Assembly (NCBI GenBank): GCA_027924645.1
Contig: BSBN01000047.1
Location: 9,920,001-9,984,000 of the forward strand
Direction: 5' to 3'
Source: Cunninghamia lanceolata
Lineage: Eukaryota > Streptophyta > Pinopsida > Cupressales > Cupressaceae
Length of the DNA stretch: 64,000 bases
Position numbers and translations under genes: made by a program. Every line of letters starts with the position of its first letter. The stretch's first letter is position 1. Below the pieces are notes generated by a model. That model searched no databases and had not been told where the DNA came from. It saw only the letters and a program-made list of their open reading frames with translations. Shown in pieces: positions 23,225-36,300 of the stretch.

Positions 23225-24033
23225 AGCTCTTGTTGCTCTCATTTGTACGATTGGAAATTCTGAAATTGTTGCAAGAGCTCTCTGAGATAATAAAAGATTC
23301 ATTGTCTTGGTGATTCTATTTGTGTTTCCGAGTGTTGCATGGTTTCAAATTTCAAGCGAATATAAATTAGATTAAGTTTTTCTTTAAGTTTATGTTAGTT
23401 GATGAAAGGTTTCTTTATTGCTTCTTGGTGAAATCTCTAAGTTCATACCATTTGCAGTTTGCGGCTCGTAGATTGCAGTGCATGGTTAGCCTGAACAATT
23501 GAACATCAATTTGATCTTTATGCTTGTTGGGTCATCCATGAGCATAACTGATTTAAACATCTTGTATACCCCAGAAGATTGCACCTATCTTGCGTAGTTG
23601 TTTGTTTTGGCGAAGCAAGATTTGGTTGGATTTCACCTAGGTAGTAAATTTCCTTGCATCTAGGATTAGTTTAGCATTCCTAAGCCTTATATCTTTTGCC
23701 TTTTGTTTATCTATTCAGTTAGAATTAGGATCAAGAACATCCACTGTTAAATCATACGCCATTAATTGCAGTACTTAGATACTCCAGTGTCTACCTCCGT
23801 AATCCTTGAAGCAATAAGTCAACTTGAACAATTGCGTAAGTCCCTTTGCAGGTTAACAGCAAAATCATACTTAGTCATTGAGCATTTTCCTTTCAAAATC
23901 ATCCGCAGGAACCTTGGAGTCATCTCGTTTGATCACCTGGTTCAGCATTCGAGAGACTTTGCTCAAGAGGGAGTCAAATACTTAGTATCTCACTCTAATT
24001 GTTGAGTTGTCGAAAAATAATCATCAACATATT

Positions 24034-24051
24034 TGGCGCTAGAAGGAGGGC
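24034..24051 (+). other. Primer binding site
   Basis: TGGCGCTAGAAGGAGGGC starts four bases after the 5' LTR. The TTTGGCGC beginning is typical of plant Tat and Athila elements and would pair with the CCA end of a host tRNA; I cannot name the tRNA without a search. Confidence 0.75.
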
Positions 24052-24133
24052 CTTAACAAGTTGTTTCAGATTAAGGAAGAACATCCTGGAGTGAATTGGT
24101 TCTTTCTCGCCAGAGAGGCACCAATGAATTTTA

Positions 24134-27100
24134 ATGTCTGCACCAGGAGCATCCAAGGAGTTTTCCGAGTTGGGGTTTCCTGCAAAGTCGAAGAAAGGAA
24201 AGAAAGGGACTTCATCGGGCCAAGGATCTCCAAGTGGGGGTGATATTTCAAATTTATTTCAAACTCCACCTCCAAAGAATCAGAATCAGGGAGTTGCTCA
24301 ACCAAGCAACGTCCAAGTAACTACCATAGGTACTCCACTTCAGCAAGGAGCTACTCAAGCAGGTCCAGGATAACCCAACATTCCAATGGCAGCACCAGTA
24401 CAAGCTTGGCCTCTGGGAAATGTCTCACCCCTTGGGACTTTTACTGATTATCATGATATGCCCAAAAACCCTGAACATTTCTGCTCAAAATTTCATGTCA
24501 ACGATCCAAATAGGACGGCTGAAGAGCATATTAAGATCTTTGAAGGTACTCTGGTAAATCGAAGGATTGAAGATCAGGATGTAGCTTGCCAGCTATTTCC
24601 ATACTCTCTCGAAGGAGATGCTACGTTTTGGTATGTCAACCTACCAGCTGGGTCTATTACTACTTGGGAACAGATGAAAACTGCTTTCCTGGAGAAGTTC
24701 AAGATTCCTATCACTCCTGCAGAACTCTATAAGCAATTCATCGAAGTCCGAAGAGAGGAGCATGAGCCCATTGCCTCTTTCAATCACAGGTTTCATAAAG
24801 CATATTCAAGATTACAACCTCCATATGATATCACTCCAGTAATGGCGATGGAGATTTATTACGCTGCATTGGATCGCCTTACTTCTATGTTTGTGAGAAG
24901 AGCGACAACCCCGCCGACCACTCTGACAGGAGCATATGCTGAAGCCGTTAAGGTGAACACAGATTTGGGTATGAACACGCATGGGCCACTTAATCACATA
25001 GGGCATGTGGTGATGCCTAACCAGATCCAGGGGATCAATCACGCACTGGCTCAACATACACCTGTAATGAATCCAGTTCCTATTCCCACTCCTGCTAATC
25101 AATTAGTCCTGCATCCAGGGGTGCCAATTTCACAAGTTGCACCTGAAAAGCCAGTGTATCTGCAAGGAGCATCATCTTCTGCAAAGTCCCAGGATGAGAA
25201 GGATGAAATGAAAGCGCTGATTGATCAGGTAAAGAAACTGTCTACTGAAGTTACACATTTGAGAAATCAGAATAACTATCTGCAGAGGAATTTCCAAGGC
25301 AATCAGGGAGGATACCAGGGAAACCAGGGCGGTAATCCAGGATATAATCAGGGGTATAACCAAGGATTTAGAGGAAACAACCAAGGTTTTCAACGGCAGA
25401 ATAGAACCTGGAACACTGCGCCGAACAATGGAACTGTACCTTCACCGCTTGATAATCTACTAGCTTCTGACCCAAAACCAGCAGAGAAAGTCTTTTTAGC
25501 AGAAGCTGCATTGTCCACTTGGTGCAGATTGCATAATACCAATCAGCATTCAGAACTTCAGTGTCCCGAATTTAAGATAGCTGCTGACATCTTCCAGCAA
25601 GAAATGCATGGCTCGCAGGTACCTGAAAACCCTCCGGTCACTGGGTATGAAATTGTGCCCACGCCGAGGTATGATCAAGCACTGATGATTGAAGATTTTA
25701 CTTTTCCACCTATAATGGAATATGACATGATAGAATACAATGGGAGATTCCCGCCAGCCTCCGCAAAAGGGCCTGTCGATGATACATATTACCCTCCTCC
25801 ATTTGAGGGCAATTCCCAAACTCAAGAACCAGATGAAGTTCAGGCCTTTCAGCAATCTACCGGCAATGCACCACAAAGAGTTTATCAACAGAATTACAGG
25901 CCACAAGATCCTGTTACTACATCAACTCCTCCGAATAACTTGTACACTCTGCCAAATCCAAATGCAAGTAACAATCCTAGCTACCCCAGGGATTCGCCCG
26001 AATACAGACAGCGGAATCCAGCTCAGAATACTGTCCCAGCCCAAGAGGTTCAACAGCAGAACATTCCCTCAAGGATCGATCCAGTCAGAAAGGAAGTTGC
26101 TAAGGATGATTTAAAGAGATTGGGTCAATGTGTTGTTGAAGAACTCAGAAAGATCAAGATCAGCTTACCACTGACCGAATTGATTCGAGTACCTGAGATT
26201 AAGGAAACCTTTTTAAGGAGCGTTGACGATACCATTGCAAAAGGTGGAAATCAAAATGTACAAATTACCACAGGTCCATCAGGTCCCTCCACTTCAGCTG
26301 CGCCGAGAGCATATGCGAGTCAAAATGCGACTCCATCCCAAATGAGGCCACCTCACCCACAAGGGCAGACAAATGCTATTTACATTGCACAGGACTCATC
26401 TAATATGACAGACACCAAGTCAGTTACAATAAAGGAAGAGCCTGCAGAAGATAATAACACGCCGAAAGTTCAAAGTTCACAGGTCAATCCAGATTTAGCA
26501 GATGATCGATATAGTGCTCCTAAGAAGAAATCAGTAGTCTTTTATCAAGGGAACGATGAACAGCCCCCGTTCTTGATATCCGTTAGAATGTTTGGTAAAC
26601 TGTTGCATAATTGTCTAATGGATTCAGGAGCTTCAAGCAATGTGATGCCTCTGGGTATCTGTAAGAAACTTGGTCTTATCCTGAAGCAGACAAACAAGAA
26701 AGTTACTCAATTGGATAAGACCGAAGTTCCAGTTATTGGAGAGCTACACAATATTCACATGCAGTTGGCAGCTGACCCCAGGATTCAGCATTACATTGAC
26801 ATTTTAGTAGTAGACATACCTGAAGGGTACGGGATGCTGCTTAGCAGAGATTGGCTGAAGAAACTCAATGGGTATGTCTCCACCGACTTTTCGCATATGT
26901 GGCTATCATGGAAAGGATTGCCGAATCAAATCAGGATAGATAGCACTCCACATTTGAAATTGATGATCACTGAATATGGTGAAGACAATGAGATCCTCTT
27001 TGTACAGACAGACTTGGGCGTTTACAAGCCTAAGGTGGAGGAGATTTTAATGCTACACAGTTCAACAGAGGTCCTCATAGAAAGCGATCATAGCACATCA

Positions 27101-30100
27101 TCAGATGAAGAAGGGGAAGGCTTGTTCGAGAACTTTCGAAACTTTGTAATGAAACATGTGAAGCAAGGTGTAGAATTGGGGAGTCATGCATCTGTTCACG
27201 ATCTATTGTTGCCGAATTGGTGCAGGATACATAATGCATTTCATTCTGAGTTCTCCTGCTCCATGTGTGTGGTAGCGTTGGAACAAGTCAGGAAAAGGAT
27301 TCCAGAGGCTATGGGGTTGGAAATTCCAAGTATGATGAAATTAAAAGAACCTGTTCGGAATACTGCCTCTACAGATGAAGCGAGCACCTCAGCATCAGCG
27401 ACGGAACATATCCCGATTGAATCTGCCAAAACAAATCAAGACATTGAAGTGTCAAATCCAGGAGATAATCAAGTATGGACTTTAAGATTTGATGGATCAA
27501 AATCTAGACAAGGATCCGGAGCTGGCTTTGAACTGATTAGTCTAATGGGGGAAGCTTACTTGTCAGCTTTAAGATTACAGTTTCTGTGTACCAATAATGT
27601 TACTGAGTATGAAGCCTTAATACACGAATTACTCCTGGCCATAAAGAAGAAAGTTAAGATTTTGCATGTGTTCGGTGATTCAGAAATAGTTGTCAGACAG
27701 GTCAGGAAGCAATATGTGTGCCATGACAAGAGGTTGAAGAAATACAGAAACCGGGTATGGGATTTGATTGAGGACTTCGATGCATTTAACATCAAGTCAA
27801 TTTACAGGTCTACAAATCAAGTAGCTAATGCATTAGCACAAGCCGCAAGTTCTCTTGAGCCATTGGCTATGGAGGGGTTAAAGAAGTTCACCGTGGAATT
27901 GACATCAGTTCCATCAGTACCGGATAATATCACAAACTTTCAAGTGTTTGATGATGACAAACACATACTAGACTTCTTAACTAATTCAGGTATTTTCACT
28001 ACCCAGGTCATCGATGAGAGTGAAGTTGAAGCTGAGTTTGATCCGGATGGGATCATGAATCTGAAGGACAATACCATCCCAAAGGGTATGATTGAGTTAG
28101 AGAGACTCTTCGATTCAGATAAGTTGGGCACTCCTCTCCACAACAATGAAGACGGGAATCAATGTGAAGCAGTTAATCTGGGGACAGACGAAGAGGTAAA
28201 AAATGTCTTTATAGGAAAAGTTTGCACACCAGAAGAAAGGGAGAATATCCTCAATAGCATGAGAGAATTTCATGATGTTATCACTTGGGGATATGATGAT
28301 TTGAAGACATATGACACATCCATCATCACGCATACTATCCCTCTCAAGCCAGGGAGCAGACCATTCCGACAGAGGCAGAGGCCGGTCAATCCTTTATTGG
28401 AACCACTTATTTATCAAGAAGTGAAGAAGCTGCTACAGGCAAGGATAATATTTCCAATAAGGCACTCGACGTGGGTCGCCAATTTGGTTCCTGTCAGAAA
28501 AAAGAATGGAGAGATAAGGCTGTGTGTTGATTTCAGGAATCTGAATAGGGCATCAGAAAAAGATAATTATCCTTTGCCTTCATTGGATGAGGTGCTCCAA
28601 ATTGTAAATGGTTCGCAGATGATGTCTTTTCTGGATGGATACTCAGGATATGACCAGGTCATGGTGGAAGAAGAGGACAGGTTGAAGACTACTTTCACTA
28701 CCAAATGGGGTACATACGCATACAGAAGGATGCCTTTCGGCTTAATCAACGCAGGAGCCACTTTCCAGAGAGCTATGGACATTGCTTTCAGAGATATCAT
28801 TGGAAAATGCATTATCATCTATATGGATGACCTTACGGTATTCTCAAAAGTCAGAGCAGATCATGTGGAACATTTAAGGAAAGTTTTTGAGTCTTGCAGA
28901 ACATATGGAATTTCCTTAAATCCAAAAAAGTGTATCTTCGGGGTAACCGAAGGAAAGCTCCTGGGCCACGTAATATCAGAACACGGCATCTCTATCGATT
29001 CGGATAGGGTAGAGGCCATTAAAAGAGTCAGTATGCCTGCCAGCAAGAAGGAGTTGAAGTCTTTCTTTGGCAAGATTAACTTTGTCAGCAAATTTATTAC
29101 CGGATTTGCGGAAATTGTTAAGCCATTAAATGATATGTTGAAGAAGGACGCGAAAGTTGAATGGACGCCTCAAGCAAAGAGAGCATTCGAAGAAATCAAG
29201 CAGGCAATTGCTAGGGCTCCTGTTCTCATTAGTCCAAACTATTTGAAGCCATTTTATTTGTATTCTTTTGCATCAGATCACACCTGTGCAGGGATTTTGA
29301 CTCAGAGGACAGATGATAAAGATGAACACCCTGTCGCGTTTATGAGTGCCCCTTTTAAGGATGCTGAGCTGAGATACCCGGCAGTGGAGAAATAGGCCTA
29401 TGCTTTAGTAAAGGCTATCAAGAAATTTTGACATTATATTTTGCGGAGCAGAGTGTATGCTATAGTTCCGGATGCCGCAGTTAAGACTTTACTGATGCAG
29501 AATGAATTGGGTGAACGAAGAGGCAAGTGGGTCGCCACTATCCAAGAATACGACATCGAAATTCAACCAATGAAGCTGGTTAGAGGACAAGCACTAACCC
29601 AGACTATAGCAGTCGAAGGACCTGGATTAGTTCAACAGGCTTATGTACTGGAAGCAGTATCACCAGATGAGTGGTACGATGATATTGTCTATTACCTATT
29701 ATCTCAGAAATGTCTGGATCATATGACCCCAACGCAGAGAAGAGCACTGAGATACAGAAGCAAACGCTTTATGTTGCAAGGATCAGTTTTATTCAGACAA
29801 AATCATGAAGGTATCTACCTAAGGTGTGTTGGTAGGAGCGAAGCCAAGAGTATTATGGAACAGTTTCACGACAAGTTTGGAACTTGCCATGGTGGTGAGC
29901 TGGCGACGGTGAATCAGATACTAAGGGCAGGCTACTATTGGCTGAAATTGTTTCAAGATGTTCATCAGCACATCAGAACTTGCCATATTTGTCAGATAGC
30001 AGCTTCAAGAGAGCGAAACCCAGCTATGCCTTTGCAGCTGGTTGTCGAATTCAGGCCTTTTGCCAAGTGGGGATTAGATTTTATTGGCATGATAAACCCA

Positions 30101-30925
30101 CCATCTTCTGCACAACATAGATATATCCTAACTGTGACAGACTACTGTACTAGATGGACAGAAGCCCATGCTTTGAAGTTCTGTACTTCTGAAGTAGTGA
30201 TCAAATTTCTAGAAGAAAACATAATTACTAGATTTGGCTGTCCCAGCGCCCTTGTATGCGATAATGGTCCTGCATTCTCCTCACTCAGGTTTTCTAATTG
30301 GGCCTTTGAATATGGCATAACCCTAAAATTTTCATCAAATTATTATCCACAGGGTAATGGCCTGGCTGAATACACAAACAAGAACTTTTTGAACGCAATC
30401 AAGAAATTACTGGATAAGAATCCGAGAGACTGGCATACACAGCTAAAGTTCGCTCTTTGGGCAGACAGGACCAGAGTCAAGTCTTCTCTGGGTACTTCTC
30501 CATATCACCTGGTTTATGGGAAGGATCCTATTTTCCCAATACAGTTAAGGATTCCAACCTTGCAGTTCATGCAAGAATATTTAGACGAAGACGAACGAGT
30601 ACAAACAAGGTTATCACAGCTCCTGCATCTAGAAGAGAAACGAGACCTTGCCTTAGATAAGTTCATGAAGCATCAAGGAGTGGTCAAGCGTTGGTTTGAT
30701 CGCCAGGCGAGAGTGAAAGCCTTCAGAATTTCTGACTTGGTTTTATATTGGGACAAGGCACATGAACGGCGAGGTGATCATGACAAGTTTGATTATCTCT
30801 GGAAGGGTCCATACCAGATTGCAGAGATTCTGGGAGAAAACGCTTTCAAATTGAAGACTTTGACCGGAGAAGATGTTCCACTGCCTGTCAATGGGCAGTT
30901 CCTGAAGCACTATTTCCAGCCATGA
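24134..30925 (+). pseudogene. Ty3/gypsy gag-pol polyprotein, 2263 codons, three nonsense codons
   Basis: Start: ATG 24134, about 80 bases after the primer site. Stops at 24371 (TAA), 29393 (TAG) and 29429 (TGA) each fit a C to T change of CAA, CAG and CGA; no frameshift. Order: gag capsid (about residues 100-270, FPYSLEGDATFWYVNLP); Gly/Asn/Gln-rich part; CHHC knuckle C-x2-H-x4-H-x4-C (WCRLHNTNQHSELQC); protease with LMDSGAS (Asp 830); a second CxxH..H..C motif near residue 1028; an RNase H-like domain (Asp 1120, EYEAL, GDSEIV, but VANALA where the fourth Asp is expected); reverse transcriptase with YMDD (1563-1566); gypsy RNase H; integrase with CHIC, Asp 1982, Asp 2043 and Glu 2079 (D-x35-E). 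All core catalytic motifs of protease, polymerase and integrase are present. Gag and pol share one frame. Confidence 0.95.
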
Positions 30926-33360
30926 GTTCCTCGAGGGGCTGGTCTGTACATAGTTAGATAGGATTTTCTTTCTGTTGTTTGGTTTTCTTAGGGTAGATTT
31001 GCTCATCTTGATGTCATTTGACTCAGGAATTTCTTGCTTTCTAGTTTAGTTTGGTTGTTTTGCTTTGGTTTTGGAGTAGTTGTTTTGACAGGTCTTAGTT
31101 CTGGATTTGGGGGTGTGTATCTAAAAAACATTTGGTATGTTAGTTCATTTCCTAAACATTTATTCACGAAATTCTTAGGATTATTGGATCATTGTTTTCA
31201 ATTGTTGAATGAACGCAAGTTCTGGACTTGACTGGGACACTAATCATATATTGTGTCTTGACACTGCTATCTTCTGAATATAATATGCTAAAATACGAGA
31301 TTGTATTGTGGGTTCTTATTTGTTCCTTGGAGAAACTTAAGTCATGATTGATGGATTTCCCGTGGATTTCATCGCTAGTGTCAAAAAGTAGAACTATTTG
31401 ATCCTAGGAGATGAGTCATTTGTTCGGTATTGACTGAAGTATTTTGAGGTTTTTATATCCTACACATCTTAATGATCCCGAAGTTGCTAGGAAAGTCTTT
31501 GTAAGCCTGGATCAAGCGAACATCTCAAGGTAATTCATGTTTCCATTTCACTCCATAATAAGCATCCCGCATACTTCCATCCATCATTTCGCTTTCTGTC
31601 CATTTCATTTCAAAGTAGTTTCATCCACATTGCATTTTTTCAATTCAATAATGAATTCGAGTTTGATGTCTGAATCATCTATATGGTCCTATTGTTCATT
31701 GCCCACTCCAGAAGGATGAATTGAAGTCCTTATGAATCATTTGGAGTTGTCTATGTCAATATCTTTTCAAATGTCCATCATTTTCCATTATCCACCCATT
31801 ATATGTTCACCTTGCCTTTGTTACTATGCAAAGTCTCAAAGCATGTAACTATTCATACCTTCCGCCATCCATCTTGCCTCCGCCTTCCTATCATATTATT
31901 ATACCCTTTCCACCCATCGCCTAATCATGATTGATGAATGTGAGTATCGTCTAAGCAGGAAGCTTGCAATTCCTTCCGTCCATTCCCCCATATTTCATAG
32001 AATAAACATTTGGATGCTTCACACCCGTTGAGCAAAGAAATTCCTAAAAATTTGAAGATCTTTACATTACCTTGGTATAAATGCCAAAATCCTAAGCAAG
32101 GTATGTTCCAAAGCTATAACTTTGAAAGAAATGCTTGCAGAATGAAGCTCTGGGTACTTGAAGCTGAGTCTAAGAGGCTTCCGCATCCAATAATCCGCTC
32201 ATCCCCCATTCCAAATTACCTCATCCTGCAAAGTACAATCAAAATAAGAAAATTCCAAGTTCTTGTGGGACACGAAGTTACTATTTCATTTATCATCCAT
32301 TCCCGTTCCCCATTATATTCCTTTCCACTTGCAAGCTTCAAAGTTTAGGTTGATATGAACAAACGTTGATTATGGTTTCATTATATATCATCCGTTTTCA
32401 CTACCTTTCCGTCGTTCAACATATCCCACTACTTATTTGGTTTATGTTTGAACCTACTTTCATTTGCCTGCCTACTCATAATTCACTTCATAATCCGCCA
32501 TCATTCAATTCTGTTCCCTTCACCCTATCATGTTATGTTTCTTGCCAACATCAGTCAGTACAATGACTTGACATGGTTTTGAAAGGACCATCATGTTGTC
32601 CGTAGAATCAGACTCTGGAGCTCTGTCTATTCTTTACCTCGGTGAAAACCTGGCAAACAGGCGCCGTGTGTAATGATGATGATTCGAAAAAAAAAAAAAA
32701 AATGAAATAAAAAAAATAATAGTAAAGAGAAAAATTTCGTCCACTGGTGAAAACCTGGCAAACAGGCGCCATGGATAAGTATCATGATGAAAACCTGGCA
32801 AACAGGCGTCATGATAGAGACACACTGTCTCTTTATATTTTCACCTTCATTGCATTTTTCCATTACATTTGATATCACCTACTGGTCATTGCATGTTATC
32901 ATTCGCCTATTTCATCCGTGTATATATCCATCCATCCGCTTTCATGAATTTACCTAGCTTGAGACAGATGAACTTAGATGATCCTGGTTTCCAAGGGATG
33001 GGAATGAACCTAAGTGCTTGCACTTCAAACCTCAGATATGGATAGTCGCGCTGGCGATTGGTTCTGATTCTTTGATTGGGTAGTCGTGTTCATTTGATCT
33101 AGTGTGTGGGTATACATGGAAATGTTGACACTTGATGTTTGTTTATCTTTGGAACATCTACGGAACTGTCGTAATCGGAAATCTATCTTAATCACAATCA
33201 GAGATATGGTGTCTTGATCCAATTTATGATTCCTTTCCTTTTTAAGTTCATTTTTTTTGCCTAGTTTATGATTGAGGATGGTGATTTAATGTTCTTCGAG
33301 TGGGTTTTGAATCCTTGTTTTTAAAATGTTCAGAAACATTCCTCTCGTGGAGTCGCCAGA
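30926..33360 (+). other. 3' untranslated region of the 22.3 kb element
   Basis: No coding sequence of note and no antisense PMD gene, unlike the element at 1-6849. It contains the hairpin repeats at 32641-32810 and an A-rich run at 32686-32718. The sequence before the 3' LTR (GTGGAGTCGCCAGA) is only weakly purine-rich, so the polypurine primer is unclear. Confidence 0.7.
32641..32810 (+). repeat. Three copies of a GTGAAAACCTGGCAAACAGGCG hairpin motif
   Basis: Copies at 32641-32665, 32746-32770 and 32786-32810. Each holds CCTG, loop GCAAA and CAGG, followed by CGYC. The spacer ATGGATAAGTATCAT between copies two and three matches the spacer in the pair at 808-872. Confidence 0.85.
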
Positions 33361-36300
33361 TGTTGTGACCAAATCACACATCACCCCATCAGACTGGGGA
33401 CCCCCTCTTTTCAGCGTGGATATTCCGGGGCAATGATGACAATAGGAAGGAGATGATCGTTTGGATGGTTTTGAATGCTTTATCACGTCAATCAGGTTGC
33501 TGGGGCCATTAGGGAGATGAACGCCTTTCAGAAGACTTTCAGAGGGCACCAAGTGTAATCTGGCGCCTAGTGGATGGAGTGCCTTGGTGTGTATCTAAGA
33601 GTTAGAATGCGCCCTACTCTTGATTAGCGCCTTGGAGGTAGTAAAGAGTTTTAGTGCCTATCATTGAGCACCTAGTAGAGGAAGATGAAAGGAACTAGTT
33701 TAAGCGCCTTGAGTTCTTGCGAAGTCATCTGCTTGAAAGTCCAATATGGGCGCCTTGTAAAGGAGACTTCAAATTGCTCTTTCCCCTGCTATGATCAAGT
33801 GTTTAGCGCCTTGATAGGTTGATGAAATGCACTAGAGATAAGGTTGGTGCGCCTAGATCTATTTGGGCGCCCAGTTGAAGAGTCTGAGTGTATTTTGGCG
33901 CCCAATTTTAGTGCCTAGTAGTCTTTTAGCACCTGGGTTGAATGGTTGAAGTAGTTTAGGCGCCTAGCAAAAGTTTGAATACATTTTTAGCGCCCTGAAG
34001 TCCAATTGCGCCTAGGAGAATAACTATCTGCAGAGGAGTTTGAGCACTATCTTGGAGGAATTGAAGCGCCTTATATGATAGATGAGCGCCCTTTGATGGA
34101 AGTTGATAAGAATAGCACCTTAAAATTAATGCTAGAGGTGAGTAAGGTGCGCCTTGGTGAATACCTCCCAGGATCAGATGAGAGTGCGCCTGGACTGAAG
34201 AGATGGAGCGCCTTCACACCAAAGGAAGAGTTGGAGCGACTTAGCAGAAGGTGAAGGGTTGTTTATGCGCCCTGGGAAGATTAGCGCCTTAAAGAGAAAA
34301 TATCAACATTGGCGCCTAGGTCTCTAATGAGGGAGTAATGAAACTGTGAATGAACGCCCAAATGAAGATGCTGCGCCTTGAAGGTCATAAATTTGAAGTT
34401 TGGCACCCAACTATGGATGTATGCCTCCAGATAGGAACTGGCGCCTTTGGATTTAGGTTGGAGTGCCTAGTTGGAAAGTTTCTTTGTTGTTTACGTCTTT
34501 TATGCCTTTGTTGGTGAATGACTCAATGAGAAATGTGCGCCTAGGTCATATTTTAGCGCCCAAACTCAGAGATCAGATGAGTCTAGATGATAAGTGCGCC
34601 TAGAGTTATAAGTGGAAGCTGTGCGCCTAGGAGACTTGGAGTAATGAGATTAAAGTCCCCTCAATGAGTGCCCAGTGGAGGTAGATAGTGCTTTAGCGCC
34701 TAAGACTACAGAGGATGAGCGCCTAAACAAGAGATGAGCGCCTTGAGGGATTTAAGTGCTTGAGGAGTATCTGAAGTTGATTTGAAATGCGCCTTGCATA
34801 TAGGAGGATGAAGATCATGAAGATATGCGCCTTAGTTGAACGCCTTAGCTACATTAATGACTTGAAGCGCCTAAAGGAAAAATAGAAGTGTTAGCACCTA
34901 AGAGTATCATGAGTGTTTAGGCGCCCTTTAAAGGTGTTTGAAGTGCTTTTATGCGCCTAGATGGAGGAATTGCACCCTAGTAACATGAAGCCTGTGAAGG
35001 AAAATGTGCGCCTTGAAGATGAGCACCTAGACAAGAGGTTCTAGCGCCTACATATGATTACCTTAAGTGTGGAATGGGCGCCTTCACAGGGAGAAGATTG
35101 AACTTTAACATGATTGTGTGCCTAGGAGGTCCTGAGGTTGTTTAAGCGCTTTAAGGTAAGTCAATGCTTTGAAGTCCATTATATGCGCCATTGATGAGTT
35201 TGAAGTGAGCCTTGGAGGTAGAGTTGCGCCTTCCTTTGTAATATGCGCCTTGTAGAAGCCACTCAAGTTTGTTAGGCGCGAAATCAGGGAACTCCCATTT
35301 ATTTTGGCGCCCAAAAAGGAGAAATTTAAATTTTAAAAATTGCAAATATTTAATGTTAAACTAGGCCGACCCAACCAGCTGACCTCATTTAATGAGGGAA
35401 ATTATCTATTTAAGGAGAGCGCTCCTTTTCATTTTCATCCTTCACTTTGCAAATACAATAAAGGAGCAGTGAAATTCACAAAGGAGCAGCGAAATTCACA
35501 AAGGAGCAGCAATTTCATCTAAAGGAACAGAAAATTGCAAGGAAAAGGTTTATTTTTATAGGCAGATCTGAATTGAAAAGGCTAAGTTGCTTCTCAAGTT
35601 CTGCCATTTTTTGCATTAAATTCCAGAAAATAATATTTTCTAAGGCAGAAAGCTGAGTAAGAGATAGATGGGAATGACGGTCAAGGAAAGGCAAGTACTC
35701 ATCAAGATGGATGCCAAGTCCAGCATGCCGGAGTCCAAGCTAGAAACGTAGTGGAAGGATGTCAGCGATACCAACATGGGACACGTCAACTTGGATGAAG
35801 TGAAAGACTTCTTGCTCGCGATCACTAGGAACGAAGATATCAAAGCCATCGCGAAGAGCGGGATTGTACAAGCAGCTTGCTTTCCACCTGCTTTGCCAAG
35901 CACCGAGCTCGTGTTGGAATGTGTTCAACACTATGACAAGGAGAAAAGACAAATCATAGCCAAGGATGGAACTGTTCTTGCTTACCTGCAGAGGGAGGCT
36001 ATCCAAGAGATCTTCAACATCCCGAAGGCGAAAGGAGTCTTCATATGCCCTACAACAGCTCAGAAGACGTTCGAAGGCAATACAAAGGTCTACATGCAAG
36101 AGATCGGGAAGAAGTGGATGAATGATTCATCTATGAAGATATACAATTCAAAAGACCCCAAGTATCACAAAGCTGACTTCAAGCGGGAGATAAGTTACTT
36201 GATCATGTTCTTGAATCGAGTAACAGGTAAGCCACAATCATCTACTTTCGAAGGATGGATGTATACTTATTTTGATCACATGTTTACAAAGAACAAGATG

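Larger units (their letters stand above)
17538..24029 (+). repeat. 5' LTR, 6492 bp
   Basis: It starts TGTTGTGACC and ends ATCATCAACA, four bases before the primer site. In order it holds a GCGCC motif array, a TATA-like box (19577), a 20-bp repeat in a leader, the 1047-codon gene, three AATAAA signals, a TATA box (23217), a further AATAAA (23289) and about 730 bases of U5. U3 is therefore about 5.7 kb, R about 60 bases. U5 also has an 80-codon open frame (23766-24005) without an ATG, which I do not call a gene. Confidence 0.95.

Noticed and set aside
23766..24005. 80-codon open frame in U5 conserved in both LTRs
   Set aside because: No ATG start; the two LTRs are nearly identical anyway, so conservation says nothing. 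It may be read as leader.
32641..32810. Spaced repeats as a CRISPR-like array
   Set aside because: Only three copies, unequal spacers, plant retroelement context and a matching module in another element's 3' region.
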